Source: XYD12-FULL-36-8 sp964613805
GTDB taxonomy: Bacteria > Bacteroidota > Ignavibacteria > Ignavibacteriales > Ignavibacteriaceae
Assembly (NCBI GenBank): GCA_964613805.1
Contig: CAZTJF010000001.1
Location: 62,001-126,000, forward strand
Reading direction: 5' to 3'
DNA length: 64,000 nt
Shown: piece by piece, positions 43,350 through 52,159 of the stretch
How the letters are laid out: every line of letters begins with the position of its first letter
How positions within the stretch are numbered: position 1 is the first letter of the stretch
Made by a program: the position numbers and the translations under genes
The notes under the pieces: model-generated
The model's input: only the letters and a program-made list of their open reading frames with translations
What the model was told of the DNA's origin: nothing
The model's database searches: none

Positions 43350-44597
43350 TTAAACCCAACCTCTTAGTTTGCAAGCTTCGGCTACTCTTGCAACTCCTAC
43401 AACCATTGCACCTAAGCGAGGATGGACTTTCTTTTCCCTTACTGCCTCATCAACTCTGTGATATGCTTTAGTTAGTTTTTCATCTACAAGTTTATGGATT
43501 GTATTTTCATCCCAGAAGAATGAATATCTGTCCTGAACCATTTCTAAGTAGGAAACAGTGACCCCGCCAGCACTTGCAAGTATATCCGGTATCACATGTA
43601 TACCTCGCTTACTTAAAATGATATCTGCTTCGGGAGTTGTTGGACCATTAGCTAATTCACAAACGATCTTAGCTTTTATATTTTTTGCATTGTTTTCGTG
43701 AATTGCATTTTCAAGTGCGGCAGGATAAAGTATTTCAACATCCAATTCAAGCAAAGCATTATGAGGAATTTTTTTAGCATTTGGAAAATTAGCAATCGTC
43801 CCATTTTTTAATTTGTACTGAACTAATTCTGTTGTATCAAATCCATTAGCATTAAAAATTGCACCGCGGGAATCACTTGCGGCAATTAGTTTACCGCCTC
43901 CTAAAATTTCATTATGAAGCAAAGCAGCCCGCTGGCCTGCATTCCCAAATCCCTGAATTGCAAATTTGCCGGTTGGATCTATTCGATGTTTTTTACATGC
44001 TTCTCTTACAGTTATAACACCGCCTCTCGCAGTTGCATCTCTTCTGCCTTCTGTGCCTCCAATTTGGGTTGGTTTATCAGTGAAAGCACCTGGATGATGC
44101 TGATTGATAATGGTTTCGTATTCATCCATCATCCAAGCCATTGTTTGAGGATTTGTGTAAACGTCAGGCGCCGGAACATCTTTATCTACACCAATTGAAT
44201 AAGCAATTGCACGTACATATTCTCGAGAAATATTTTCGAGTTCACGCTCGGAAAGATTTTTTGGATCGCAGCAAACACCACCTTTTGCCCCTCCAAGCGG
44301 CAAGTCTACCACGGCAGTTTTCCATGTCATCCAGCAAGCTAAAGCTCTGATTGTATCAACAGTTTCATCGGGGTGAAATCTAATTCCGCCTTTTGCAGGC
44401 CCTCGCGCATAATTGTATTGAATTCTATAACCTTGAAAGATTTCTGTTTTTCCGCTGTCCATTTTTACATGGAGAGTGAAGTTGAATTCCTTCTGAGGCA
44501 AACTTAAAAGTTTTATGGTTGCGTCATCTAAATTTAAAAGTTTTGCCGCTTCAATAATTTGCTGCTGTGCAACCCTGAATGAGTTATATGATTGCAT
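43350..44597 (-). CDS. Glu/Leu/Phe/Val-type dehydrogenase (glutamate dehydrogenase, GdhB-like)
   Basis: A 415-residue amino-acid dehydrogenase of the shorter (about 415-residue) NAD-type glutamate dehydrogenase family: FQGYRIQYNYARGPAKGGIRF, the catalytic lysine region DLPLGGAKGGVCCDP, DKDVPAPDVYT, and the Rossmann segment FAIQGFGNAGQRAA. It interconverts glutamate and 2-oxoglutarate plus ammonia. It starts two bases after a zinc-ribbon gene and is the third glutamate dehydrogenase of this 13-kb region, but of a different subtype from the two ~450-residue forms at 48013 and 55331. Confidence 0.92.
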   Translation of the reverse strand: MQSYNSFRVAQQQIIEAAKLLNLDDATIKLLSLPQKEFNFTLHVKMDSGKTEIFQGYRIQYNYARGPAKGGIRFHPDETVDTIRALACWMTWKTAVVDLPLGGAKGGVCCDPKNLSERELENISREYVRAIAYSIGVDKDVPAPDVYTNPQTMAWMMDEYETIINQHHPGAFTDKPTQIGGTEGRRDATARGGVITVREACKKHRIDPTGKFAIQGFGNAGQRAALLHNEILGGGKLIAASDSRGAIFNANGFDTTELVQYKLKNGTIANFPNAKKIPHNALLELDVEILYPAALENAIHENNAKNIKAKIVCELANGPTTPEADIILSKRGIHVIPDILASAGGVTVSYLEMVQDRYSFFWDENTIHKLVDEKLTKAYHRVDEAVREKKVHPRLGAMVVGVARVAEACKLRGWV

Positions 44598-44599
44598 CT

Positions 44600-44803
44600 T
44601 TATTCCTCAAACTTTGATTTATCTTCTTTGGATTTGTTTTCATTTTCACTTTTTGCGGGTGTACTTAATATGATTCTGTACCAACAGTTTTTACAAGTTA
44701 GTGCTCTATCAACACTAAGTAAAACTTGCTGCCATGGACTTAATTTGTGTCCGCAGTGCGGGCATGAATCAAATATCTCAGATTGTTTTAGTTCTTTTGC
44801 CAT
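44600..44803 (-). CDS. Small zinc-ribbon protein
   Basis: A 67-residue protein with C14-P-H-C17 and C37-K-N-C40 framing a ~20-residue hydrophobic loop (LSPWQQVLLSVDRALT), then a Lys/Glu-rich tail. This is a rubredoxin/zinc-ribbon knuckle pair. It ends two bases before the glutamate dehydrogenase start, so the two are translated together; a regulatory or redox link is possible but not shown. It begins 49 bases after the large ATP-binding gene (44853-47876) ends. Confidence 0.75.
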   Translation of the reverse strand: MAKELKQSEIFDSCPHCGHKLSPWQQVLLSVDRALTCKNCWYRIILSTPAKSENENKSKEDKSKFEE

Positions 44804-44852
44804 TTAATTACTAAATATCTTTTTATCGTCATGAAATCTAAAAAAATAATAA

Positions 44853-47800
44853 TTAAGATTCTCCAGGTTTAAATATTATTCCTTTTGTTTGATGTCCATT
44901 CATCTTTATCTGAATTGGTTTTTCAAATCTTAATAGTTTGGTGAATTCTTTCGACTCGATTGGATTTTGATTTAGAAGCCAATCCCAGTCTACAAATCCT
45001 TGATGCTTGTGTTCATTTACAGAAAAGTAGCCAACCATAAAAGATGTTATGTTTTGGAAAAAGTGTGAACCCTGAGAGGGTTCTACAGACATATCCTTAA
45101 ATCCAGTTTCTATAATTGTTTTTGCTCCTGCAATTTGTTCCCAGTTAACCGGAATTCCCAGCCATGGATCCAATGATCCCCATCTTCCTACACCAAGTAA
45201 AAGATAAGGGCGATTTTCATTCATTAAATTGTTATTGAAGGAGCTTACCTCTTTTGCCACTTCTCGGCTTCTTGCGCGATCAAATAAATGATAATCAACT
45301 AACACAACATCATGAATTCCAGTAATCAATCCATTTCCTAAAACTTGATTGCTTATACAGATCAATTTTTTCGGATCAATATTGTCCACATTCAATTCCT
45401 CAGATTCACGGCTGACAACTAATGGTCTCATCTGTAGCAATCCGAAATCTTTTGGCTGCTCTGGATTTACAGACATGTTAACAGCGAATTCAATTTCTAC
45501 TGGTGTTCCCATTCCCCAAGTCCCCATATCAAGCAATAAATCTATTATTTCAGGAAGAGGGAACAGCTTACTTTTTAAAATCGGACCAAAAGTGATAATT
45601 CTTGTTCCTTGTCTTGACAATCCATCAGTTATTCTATCATTATCCGATGAATAAACCGAACCGACATAATGCAATGTTCCATCTTTTTCAGCTACTTCTA
45701 AAGGGAATTGTTTTTGGAGAAGATCGTGGGTTACAAAACCAAAATCGGAGCTGCCGGTTAAATCAAGTGCATAAAACTCGCGCTGAGTACTTTTCACAGA
45801 TTCTTTTGCAGAATAAAATTGAATTAAATCTGTTGGATACTTTGGGCAAAATCTGACCGTGCTGCCTCCATCAACCACGGTTTTACCAAGTCCAAGTGCA
45901 ACTGATACAATGCCGTCAGTAGTTTTTTGCGGAGCTAATGGATAAAAATTATAAGACCTTGCCACACCGGAAATATCAGGGTAAAATCTATTATTATGCG
46001 AAATGCCAATCATTTTTTGGATGATGACTGCCATCTTTTCTTCTTCAAGACGGTATGAAGTTATTCTTATATAATCTTTTGCACCCTGATAAAAAGTGGA
46101 AGCATAAACACGCTTTATTGTGTTGAGAAGATCATTCAATCTTATTAGGGAATTGCTGTGATTATTCGGAAGCATGTAAGTTTCATATACACCTGCAAAT
46201 GGATGGTATTGTGAATCTTCAAGCAAGCTCGATGATCTTACAGCAAGCGGTTCGCGAATGATATCAAGAAATGCGGCAAGCTCGCCAAGAATATCTTCGG
46301 GAAATCTCCCGGCTTCCAAGAATTTTTTCGTTATCTCTTCATCATCATTGCAGTTTAGAGCAAACTTTCTAAGGTTGTTATCATCAATAAACTGATCAAA
46401 AACATCAGTTCCAAGTACAATGGCTGAAGGAACAAATATTTTTACATCTGGAAATTGATTACGAACATTGTAGTTATTAATTAATGTATTTACGAACCCG
46501 AGTCCTCGTGCTTTCCCTCCGAGTGAACCTCCGCCAATTCTTGCAAAGCTGCTTTTGGGATCAAATGTTTCCTTTAAAAAATCGGTGATGATTCCTCTTT
46601 GGCGAATGTGACGGTAATTTCTTAAAGAAAAAATTAAGTCTTTCCTTAATTCTTCTACTGAAACATAATCAGAAACTTTTCTTGGTCGAAGTTTTTGAGC
46701 CAGCCAAAACTCTGTTCGTGCTTTAAGCCAATTGGAAAAATGATTTCTCGATGCATGGTAAATTATGCTTTCTTCAGGAACTATTTTTAATTGTTCTTCA
46801 AGACTCCTAAGATCATTTGCACGGCCCACCTCCATACCGTTTCCAGTCCGAAAAATAAAATCACCAAAACTGAAATATTGATTCATAAACTGGCGCAGCT
46901 CTATTAGCAGAGAGGGCGAATCTTTTAGTATAAATGACGAATTTATTTGCTGCGCTAAATCATCATTGTCCGCATTGTTGGATAAAAGTAAAATCGGAAC
47001 ATCAGAGTGCTCGTTTTTGACTTCTTCAGCAAATTTAATTCCTGCCTTCGGATCTTGAATTCCGTTACGAGGAAAATCAATATCGGAAATTACACCAAGC
47101 AAAAATTCCTTATATTTTTCAAAATAGTACCACGCTTCTTCAAATGTTGAACATAGAAGAATTTTTGGACGAGCGCGCATTCTTAAAAATTTATGAGTGA
47201 GATTAATTCCCTCGGAAATTAATCGCTGAGACTGTTTTAAGATTTCAGTGTAAATTATTGGAAGAAAAGAGGAGTAGTAGCGTACATTGTCCTCAATTAC
47301 AATAATGCTTTGAACTCCAACCATTCGAGTATCATGATCAACATTTAAGCGATCCTCTAAAAATTTTATTATGGCTATAATGATTCTGAAGTCGCCCTGC
47401 CAAACAAAAATTTTATCGAAAGCTGAAGTATCATAATTGAAAAGCAAATTATTAAGCTCTTTATTGTCGTGGGCAAGAAGGACGATTGGAATATTGAGCC
47501 CCGATTCCTTGACAAGCTTGGCGAACTGAAGAGCGTGCATGTCTTCAATGTGGAGAGTTGTGATTATCAGGTCAAAACGTTTTTCATCTCTTGCAAGCGC
47601 AATTGCATCATGACCGCTTGAAACTCTCGTTAATTCAGGAGAATGGCTAAGATTTAATTCCTGGTATTCGTTTCTGATTAATTCATACAACCTTCCGTCT
47701 TCTTCAAACAGATAAAGATCATAAAGACTTGAAACCAAGAGAACATCGCGGATACGGAGCCGCATAAGGTTTTGAAAGCCCTGGAAGCGGTTCCCGTAGC

Positions 47801-47876
47801 CATGCTCTACAAGTAAATCATCAAAGCTGGATCTTATTTCCTCAAAGCGGGTTGTAGTTGAGTCTTGGTTTTTCAT
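44853..47876 (-). CDS. Receiver-like + PEP/pyruvate-kinase-type ATP-binding protein (copy 1)
   Basis: A 1007-residue protein. The N-terminal ~350 residues look like two degenerate response-regulator receivers: LLVSSLYDLYLFEEDGRLYE with LIITTLHIEDMHALQFAK, then SIIVIEDNVRYYSSFLP with GVISDIDFPRNGI. The centre (about 450-820) is the PPDK/PEP-synthase N-terminal ATP-grasp domain: G453-G-K-A-R-G-L, VRSSS (R547) and QMRPL (R817). The phosphohistidine swivel domain and TIM barrel of PEP synthase are absent. A ~190-residue C-terminal domain contains GVGRWGSLDPWLGIP and SQGSHFFQNITSF. This architecture occurs in Bacteroidota without known function. It is nearly collinear with the copy at 52143 and follows a gdhA-type gene, as that copy does. 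Confidence 0.85.
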   Translation of the reverse strand: MKNQDSTTTRFEEIRSSFDDLLVEHGYGNRFQGFQNLMRLRIRDVLLVSSLYDLYLFEEDGRLYELIRNEYQELNLSHSPELTRVSSGHDAIALARDEKRFDLIITTLHIEDMHALQFAKLVKESGLNIPIVLLAHDNKELNNLLFNYDTSAFDKIFVWQGDFRIIIAIIKFLEDRLNVDHDTRMVGVQSIIVIEDNVRYYSSFLPIIYTEILKQSQRLISEGINLTHKFLRMRARPKILLCSTFEEAWYYFEKYKEFLLGVISDIDFPRNGIQDPKAGIKFAEEVKNEHSDVPILLLSNNADNDDLAQQINSSFILKDSPSLLIELRQFMNQYFSFGDFIFRTGNGMEVGRANDLRSLEEQLKIVPEESIIYHASRNHFSNWLKARTEFWLAQKLRPRKVSDYVSVEELRKDLIFSLRNYRHIRQRGIITDFLKETFDPKSSFARIGGGSLGGKARGLGFVNTLINNYNVRNQFPDVKIFVPSAIVLGTDVFDQFIDDNNLRKFALNCNDDEEITKKFLEAGRFPEDILGELAAFLDIIREPLAVRSSSLLEDSQYHPFAGVYETYMLPNNHSNSLIRLNDLLNTIKRVYASTFYQGAKDYIRITSYRLEEEKMAVIIQKMIGISHNNRFYPDISGVARSYNFYPLAPQKTTDGIVSVALGLGKTVVDGGSTVRFCPKYPTDLIQFYSAKESVKSTQREFYALDLTGSSDFGFVTHDLLQKQFPLEVAEKDGTLHYVGSVYSSDNDRITDGLSRQGTRIITFGPILKSKLFPLPEIIDLLLDMGTWGMGTPVEIEFAVNMSVNPEQPKDFGLLQMRPLVVSRESEELNVDNIDPKKLICISNQVLGNGLITGIHDVVLVDYHLFDRARSREVAKEVSSFNNNLMNENRPYLLLGVGRWGSLDPWLGIPVNWEQIAGAKTIIETGFKDMSVEPSQGSHFFQNITSFMVGYFSVNEHKHQGFVDWDWLLNQNPIESKEFTKLLRFEKPIQIKMNGHQTKGIIFKPGES

Positions 47877-47945
47877 TGCAGAAACTATGAATTATTTTAA
47901 TTGTAATTTAATCATTTTGTAAATTGAAAGTCAGCAAAATAAAAA

Positions 47946-47970
47946 GCGAAGGACTTACAAAATCCTTCGC
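47946..47970 (-). terminator. Terminator of the first gdhA-type gene
   Basis: On the minus strand, GCGAAGGA-(9-base loop)-TCCTTCGC is followed by a T-rich run (TTTTTATTTTG). It lies 43 bases past the glutamate dehydrogenase stop and before the large ATP-binding gene. Confidence 0.8.
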
Positions 47971-48012
47971 ATTCAGATACATCTGCTCTATTTGTCAGAT
48001 TGAGGTGAGGAC

Positions 48013-49374
48013 TTATACAACACCTTGGTCAATCATAGCATCGGCAACCTTTAAGAATCCGCCAATGTTCGCGCCAACAACATAATTTCCAGGAACTCCG
48101 AATCTATCTGAAACAGTAACACAAGTTTGATGAATGCTTTTCATAATCATTCTTAAACGGTTATCAACTTCGTCCCTTGTCCATGGCATACGCATACTGT
48201 TCTGTGTCATTTCAAGTCCGGATGTAGCAACGCCGCCAGCATTAGCCGCTTTTCCGGGACCATAAAGAATTTTACTGTCCAAGAATACCTTAACGCCATC
48301 AAGATTTGTAGGCATGTTTGCTCCTTCACTAACAACATAAACACCATTCTTAACAAGGTTCTGAGCATCCTTGCCGTTGATTTCGTTTTGTGTTGCACTT
48401 GGGAATGCACAATGTGCTTTGTGGTTCCACAACGGATTGAAATCAGCATTTGGGTTCAGTTCAGTATAAACCGCAGTTTTGTATTTATCTGCGTATTCTT
48501 TCATTCTTCCACGACGAACATTTTTCAGTTCCATAACGAAAGCAAGTTTATCATTATCAATACCAGCTTCATCATAAATATATCCGTTTGAATCGGAAAG
48601 TGTAACTGCTTTGCCTCCAAGCTGATTAATTTTTTCAACTGTGTATTGTGCAACGTTTCCACTTCCGGACACCAGGCAAACTTTTCCATCAAGAGTTTGT
48701 TTTTTGGTGCTGAGCATTTCTGCTGCAAAATAAACCGCACCGTAACCTGTTGCTTCTGGGCGAATGAGCGAGCCACCCCAATTCAATCCTTTACCTGTAA
48801 GTACACCTGTGAATTCGTTTCTTAGTTTTTTATACTGACCAAATAAGTAACCAATTTCTCGCCCGCCAACACCGATATCTCCAGCAGGAACGTCGGTATC
48901 CGGACCAATATGCCTAAACAATTCACTCATAAATGCCTGGCAGAAACGCATAATTTTTAGATCGCTTTTTCCTTTAGGATCGAAGTCAGAACCGCCTTTG
49001 CCGCCGCCCATTGGTAAAGTTGTTAAACTGTTTTTGAAGACTTGTTCGAATGCCAAGAACTTGAGAATTCCCTGATTGACTGACGGGTGAAATCTCAATC
49101 CACCTTTGTAGGGACCGATAGCACTGTTCATTTCGATTCTGAAACCTCTATTTACATGAACCTCACCTTGATCATCAACCCAGGGAACGCGGAATGTTAT
49201 TGTTCTTTCAGGTTCAATTATTCTCTCCAGAATTTTTGCGGCACGATATTCAGGATGTCTGTCAAGTACAAGTGCAAGCGATTCGGCAACCTCTTGAACT
49301 GCCTGATGAAATTCGGGTTCGGCAGGGTTTTTAGCTTTTACTTCTGCCATTAAATCTTTTACGTATTGGGACAT
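48013..49374 (-). CDS. gdhA: Glutamate dehydrogenase, ~450-residue hexameric type (copy 1)
   Basis: A 453-residue glutamate dehydrogenase, catalysing 2-oxoglutarate + NH3 + NAD(P)H to glutamate. IGPYKGGLRFHPSV, the catalytic TTLPMGGGKGGSDFDPKGKS and DTDVPAGDIGVGGREIGYLFG are present; the Rossmann loop is VCLVSGSGNVAQY, where the usual GFGNV is GSGNV. ATLNTQ-type end SGLEMTQNSMRMPWTRDEVD. Length and motifs match the small NADP-type hexameric enzymes. It has a strong terminator downstream. The second copy at 55331 is very similar along the whole length; the two differ mainly around residues 220-330. Confidence 0.96.
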   Translation of the reverse strand: MSQYVKDLMAEVKAKNPAEPEFHQAVQEVAESLALVLDRHPEYRAAKILERIIEPERTITFRVPWVDDQGEVHVNRGFRIEMNSAIGPYKGGLRFHPSVNQGILKFLAFEQVFKNSLTTLPMGGGKGGSDFDPKGKSDLKIMRFCQAFMSELFRHIGPDTDVPAGDIGVGGREIGYLFGQYKKLRNEFTGVLTGKGLNWGGSLIRPEATGYGAVYFAAEMLSTKKQTLDGKVCLVSGSGNVAQYTVEKINQLGGKAVTLSDSNGYIYDEAGIDNDKLAFVMELKNVRRGRMKEYADKYKTAVYTELNPNADFNPLWNHKAHCAFPSATQNEINGKDAQNLVKNGVYVVSEGANMPTNLDGVKVFLDSKILYGPGKAANAGGVATSGLEMTQNSMRMPWTRDEVDNRLRMIMKSIHQTCVTVSDRFGVPGNYVVGANIGGFLKVADAMIDQGVV

Positions 49375-49529
49375 TTTAACCTCCGATATTTGTTTGTTGA
49401 GTTTATTCGGATAAGATTTACTTTAACATCCGATTGATTTTTGCACGCAGGAAATTAGAGAATGAATGTTAGTCGCAAAAGAGTAATAAGTATGAAGTTA
49501 GTGTAGTAAAATTTATGACAAGTCTTTGA

Positions 49530-49652
49530 AGAAATTACAATATACAAGTATCAAATAACAAACAATATTCAATTTTCAAATTCAAAGTTTAGAAACTGAA
49601 CTTTCGAATTTGAATTTTATTTGGGATTTGTATTTTGATTTTTGGAATTTAG
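49530..49652. repeat. CAAAT-rich / ATTTG-rich inverted element
   Basis: The left half is rich in CAAAT-type words, the right half in ATTTG-type words. The centre forms a hairpin: CAAATTC-AAAGTT (49577-49589) with AACTTT-C-GAATTTG (49599-49612, one bulge). It lies between the regulator gene and the first gdhA-type gene and may also end the regulator transcript. Confidence 0.55.
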
Positions 49653-49657
49653 AATCG

Positions 49658-50290
49658 CTATTCGTTGAGCTTATTATTGATAACGTATTGCGTCAGTTCA
49701 ACGTTAGATTTCATATTCATCTTTTCAAAAATGCGGTTTCGATAAGTGTAAAATGTGTGAATACTTATTGATAAATCTTCTGATATTTTTTCTGCTGATT
49801 CACCTGTTGCAATTTTACACATGATTTCATATTCTCTGTCAGAAAGCTTCTCGTGCGGTAATCCGGTCTGAGAAAAATCTAAACTCTCAGCAAGTTTTTC
49901 TGCTAATGCTGGACTGATATATTTTCCGCCCGCCACTATTTTTCTTATTGCAAATACAAGCTCATTCGGAGCGCTTGCTTTTTTCAAATATCCCGATGCC
50001 CCGGCTTTTAATGCTCTAATTCCGTATTGCTCTTCCGAATACATACTTAAAATTAATACGGGAAGTTTTGGCAGTTGAACTCTTAAGTCTTTTAATAAGT
50101 CAAGTCCCGACTTACCCGGCATATTAATATCGAGAATCGTGATGTCAAAATCATCTTTTGTGATTATACTTAATACTTCTTCAGCAGAAGCAGCTTCACC
50201 TGCAACTTTCATATCGGATTCCTCAGCAACTATTTGCTTTAATCCTTCTCTAACAATTGCGTGATCATCTGCTATAAGGATTCTAATCAT
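49658..50290 (-). CDS. NarL/FixJ-family response regulator
   Basis: A 210-residue two-domain regulator. The receiver has D8-D9, the phosphoacceptor D54 in DITILDINMPGKSG, the Ser/Thr in PVLILSMYSEE and the Lys in GYLKKASAP. The C-terminal LuxR helix-turn-helix is EKLSDREYEIMCKIATGESA followed by ISIHTFYTYRNRIFEKMNMK. It is the expected partner of the HisKA_3 kinase at 50714, from which it is separated by a small four-helix-bundle gene. Targets may include the neighbouring dehydrogenase genes (inference). Confidence 0.93.
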   Translation of the reverse strand: MIRILIADDHAIVREGLKQIVAEESDMKVAGEAASAEEVLSIITKDDFDITILDINMPGKSGLDLLKDLRVQLPKLPVLILSMYSEEQYGIRALKAGASGYLKKASAPNELVFAIRKIVAGGKYISPALAEKLAESLDFSQTGLPHEKLSDREYEIMCKIATGESAEKISEDLSISIHTFYTYRNRIFEKMNMKSNVELTQYVINNKLNE

Positions 50291-50317
50291 CTTTGTTTCG
50301 TATATTCAATTTTTAAG

Positions 50318-50721
50318 GTTTATAAAGTTATTAAAGTTATAAGGTTTTAATTAATGAGGAAATCATTTTAGATATTGACAGCGAAAGTTCATATTGTATT
50401 CTGAATTGTTCCTCGGTTATATAGTTCAAATTTTTGGCGACATACAGCATATTTCTTACTTCACCTGCACTCCCTTTTGCGATAAACAAAAATTGTCTGA
50501 ATTCCTTATTACTCTTTCTTTCAAATCCTTCTGAAATATTATTACTTATAGAAATAACTGCTCTTTGAATTTGGTCTTTAAATCCAAAATCTTTACTAGA
50601 TTCGAAAGCTTTATAAACAGAAATTGCTAAATCCTGCGATTTTTGCCAAACAATCATATCCTCAAAACGATCAAATTTCATTTTTTCCTTCTTACTTTAT
50701 TAACCTTTAAACTTTATAAAC
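50318..50721. repeat. 12-bp inverted repeats flanking the four-helix-bundle gene
   Basis: GTTTATAAAGTT (50318-50329) and its exact complement AACTTTATAAAC (50710-50721) bracket the 50337-50681 gene. The right copy overlaps the last codons of the kinase gene. The surrounding bases on each side are also similar (AAGG, TTAAAG). Confidence 0.6.
50337..50681 (-). CDS. Four-helix-bundle (S23/23S-rRNA-intervening-sequence-like) protein
   Basis: A 114-residue protein of the S23/bIVP family: FEDMIVWQKSQDLAISVYKA, FGFKDQIQRAVISISNNISEG and the diagnostic ISEGFERKSNKEFRQFLFIA are all present. These pentameric proteins are found inside 23S rRNA intervening sequences in some bacteria and, as Avd, in diversity-generating retroelements. 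Stand-alone copies are common in Bacteroidota. Here there is no rRNA and no reverse transcriptase. The gene lies between a histidine kinase and its regulator and is flanked by 12-bp inverted repeats, as if inserted into the operon. Confidence 0.93.
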   Translation of the reverse strand: MKFDRFEDMIVWQKSQDLAISVYKAFESSKDFGFKDQIQRAVISISNNISEGFERKSNKEFRQFLFIAKGSAGEVRNMLYVAKNLNYITEEQFRIQYELSLSISKMISSLIKTL

Positions 50722-52159
50722 TAAGGATCGGAATTTCAACCCGCACAGTTGTTCCGCTATTCATTGAACTTTTTATTGTCACAATTCCTCCAAATAATAT
50801 TGCCCGCTCCTTCATTCCAAGTATGCCAAGCGATCTTGGATCATTAATCTGGTTTACAGTTATTCCTTTCCCATTATCTTTTATTTCGAGGATCAAATTT
50901 TCTTTAAATTCTTTTAGACTGATAAAAACTTTATTTGCATTGGCATGACGCGCTACATTAGTCAGAGCTTCCTGGAAAATTCGGAATACCGCAGTTGATT
51001 TTTCTTTTTCTAAAAGGATCTCTTCTTTTTGAAGTTCACAATTACATTCAATTCCGGTGCGTTCAGAAAAATCTTTTGCCTGCCAATCTATTGCTGCACT
51101 TATTCCCAACTCATCTAAAACATTTGGACGAAGCTTCTCGGCGATTCTTTGAATTGCATCAATTGAATTGTCAATCAATTTGAGAGAAGAATCAATTTTT
51201 TCCTTCAGAATTTGCTGATCTTCATTGAGCTTTTTACCAACAAGCGCAATTTGAATTTTTAAGAACGTTAGCATTTGTCCCAACTCATCGTGTATTTCAC
51301 GAGCTATGAGAGTTCGTTCTTCTTCGCGGATATTTTGTAAATGAAGAGCAAGATTTCTCAATCGTTCTCCCGTATCTTTAATCTTTCTTTCTGCTTCTTC
51401 ACGTTGACTTACATCTCTTGAAATGAACAAAACAGCGGGCTTATCATTAAATTCAATTAAGTGAGAGCTTATTTCTGCAGGAATTTTTTCTCCCGATTTT
51501 GTTATTTGAATAGTGTCAAAAATTGCATGTCCCTCAAGCCAAAGTTTATCAACTATTTTTATAGTCTCGCCTTCAAAGTTATTAAAGATTACCGAGTATG
51601 GAGTTTGTTTACTCAATTCATCTTCAGTGTAATCAAGAGTTTTACATGCAACCTCATTAACTTCAACAAAATTGCTTAATGTTCTTGCATAATTTAGATA
51701 ACAGACAAACATTGCATCATTAGCTTGATTAAACAAGCTCCGATAACTTTCCTCGCTTTTCAAAAGATTGAATTCAAATTGTTTCTTTTTAGTTATATCA
51801 CGAATTATCAGCAGAAGTAAATCTCGCTTTTTATAATTGTCCGGGCGTATAGTTGTGAATTCCAGCCATATTTTCTTTCCAGACCCCAAGATAAATTCAT
51901 TTTCAAATCTCGACTCTGCTGCTTGACTTGAAAACATTTTTTGTATTATATCAGAAATTCCTTTTTGATAATCGCCTGAAAAGTTTGACGTGAAATTTGT
52001 TTGAGAAAGTGATTTCTCCCCGAATATATTTAGATATGCTTCGTTCGATTGATAGACAATTCCTTTGTCATTAATCAGACAAAGTGCATCGGCAAAGTCG
52101 TTAAAAATTTCCGATAACTTAATATCGAAATCTTGATATGAATTATGTTTTAATTGCAC
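50714..52159 (-). CDS. PAS-domain histidine kinase (HisKA_3)
   Basis: A 481-residue cytoplasmic sensor kinase without transmembrane segments. It has two PAS regions (about 20-130 with GIVYQSNEAYLNIFG, and about 140-255 with NYARTLSNFVEVNEVAC), the HisKA_3 phosphoacceptor H290 in REIHDELGQML, and the HATPase motifs RHANANKVFISLKE and DNGKGITV. It should phosphorylate the NarL-type regulator at 49658. The start is GTG at 52159, inside the end of the upstream ATP-binding gene (17-base overlap), so the kinase is translationally coupled to that protein, which itself has receiver-like domains. Confidence 0.93.
   Translation of the reverse strand: MQLKHNSYQDFDIKLSEIFNDFADALCLINDKGIVYQSNEAYLNIFGEKSLSQTNFTSNFSGDYQKGISDIIQKMFSSQAAESRFENEFILGSGKKIWLEFTTIRPDNYKKRDLLLLIIRDITKKKQFEFNLLKSEESYRSLFNQANDAMFVCYLNYARTLSNFVEVNEVACKTLDYTEDELSKQTPYSVIFNNFEGETIKIVDKLWLEGHAIFDTIQITKSGEKIPAEISSHLIEFNDKPAVLFISRDVSQREEAERKIKDTGERLRNLALHLQNIREEERTLIAREIHDELGQMLTFLKIQIALVGKKLNEDQQILKEKIDSSLKLIDNSIDAIQRIAEKLRPNVLDELGISAAIDWQAKDFSERTGIECNCELQKEEILLEKEKSTAVFRIFQEALTNVARHANANKVFISLKEFKENLILEIKDNGKGITVNQINDPRSLGILGMKERAILFGGIVTIKSSMNSGTTVRVEIPILSL

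Noticed and set aside
44853..47876. Calling the large protein PEP synthase (ppsA)
   Set aside because: It has only the ATP-binding domain; the phosphohistidine swivel domain and the PEP-binding barrel are missing.
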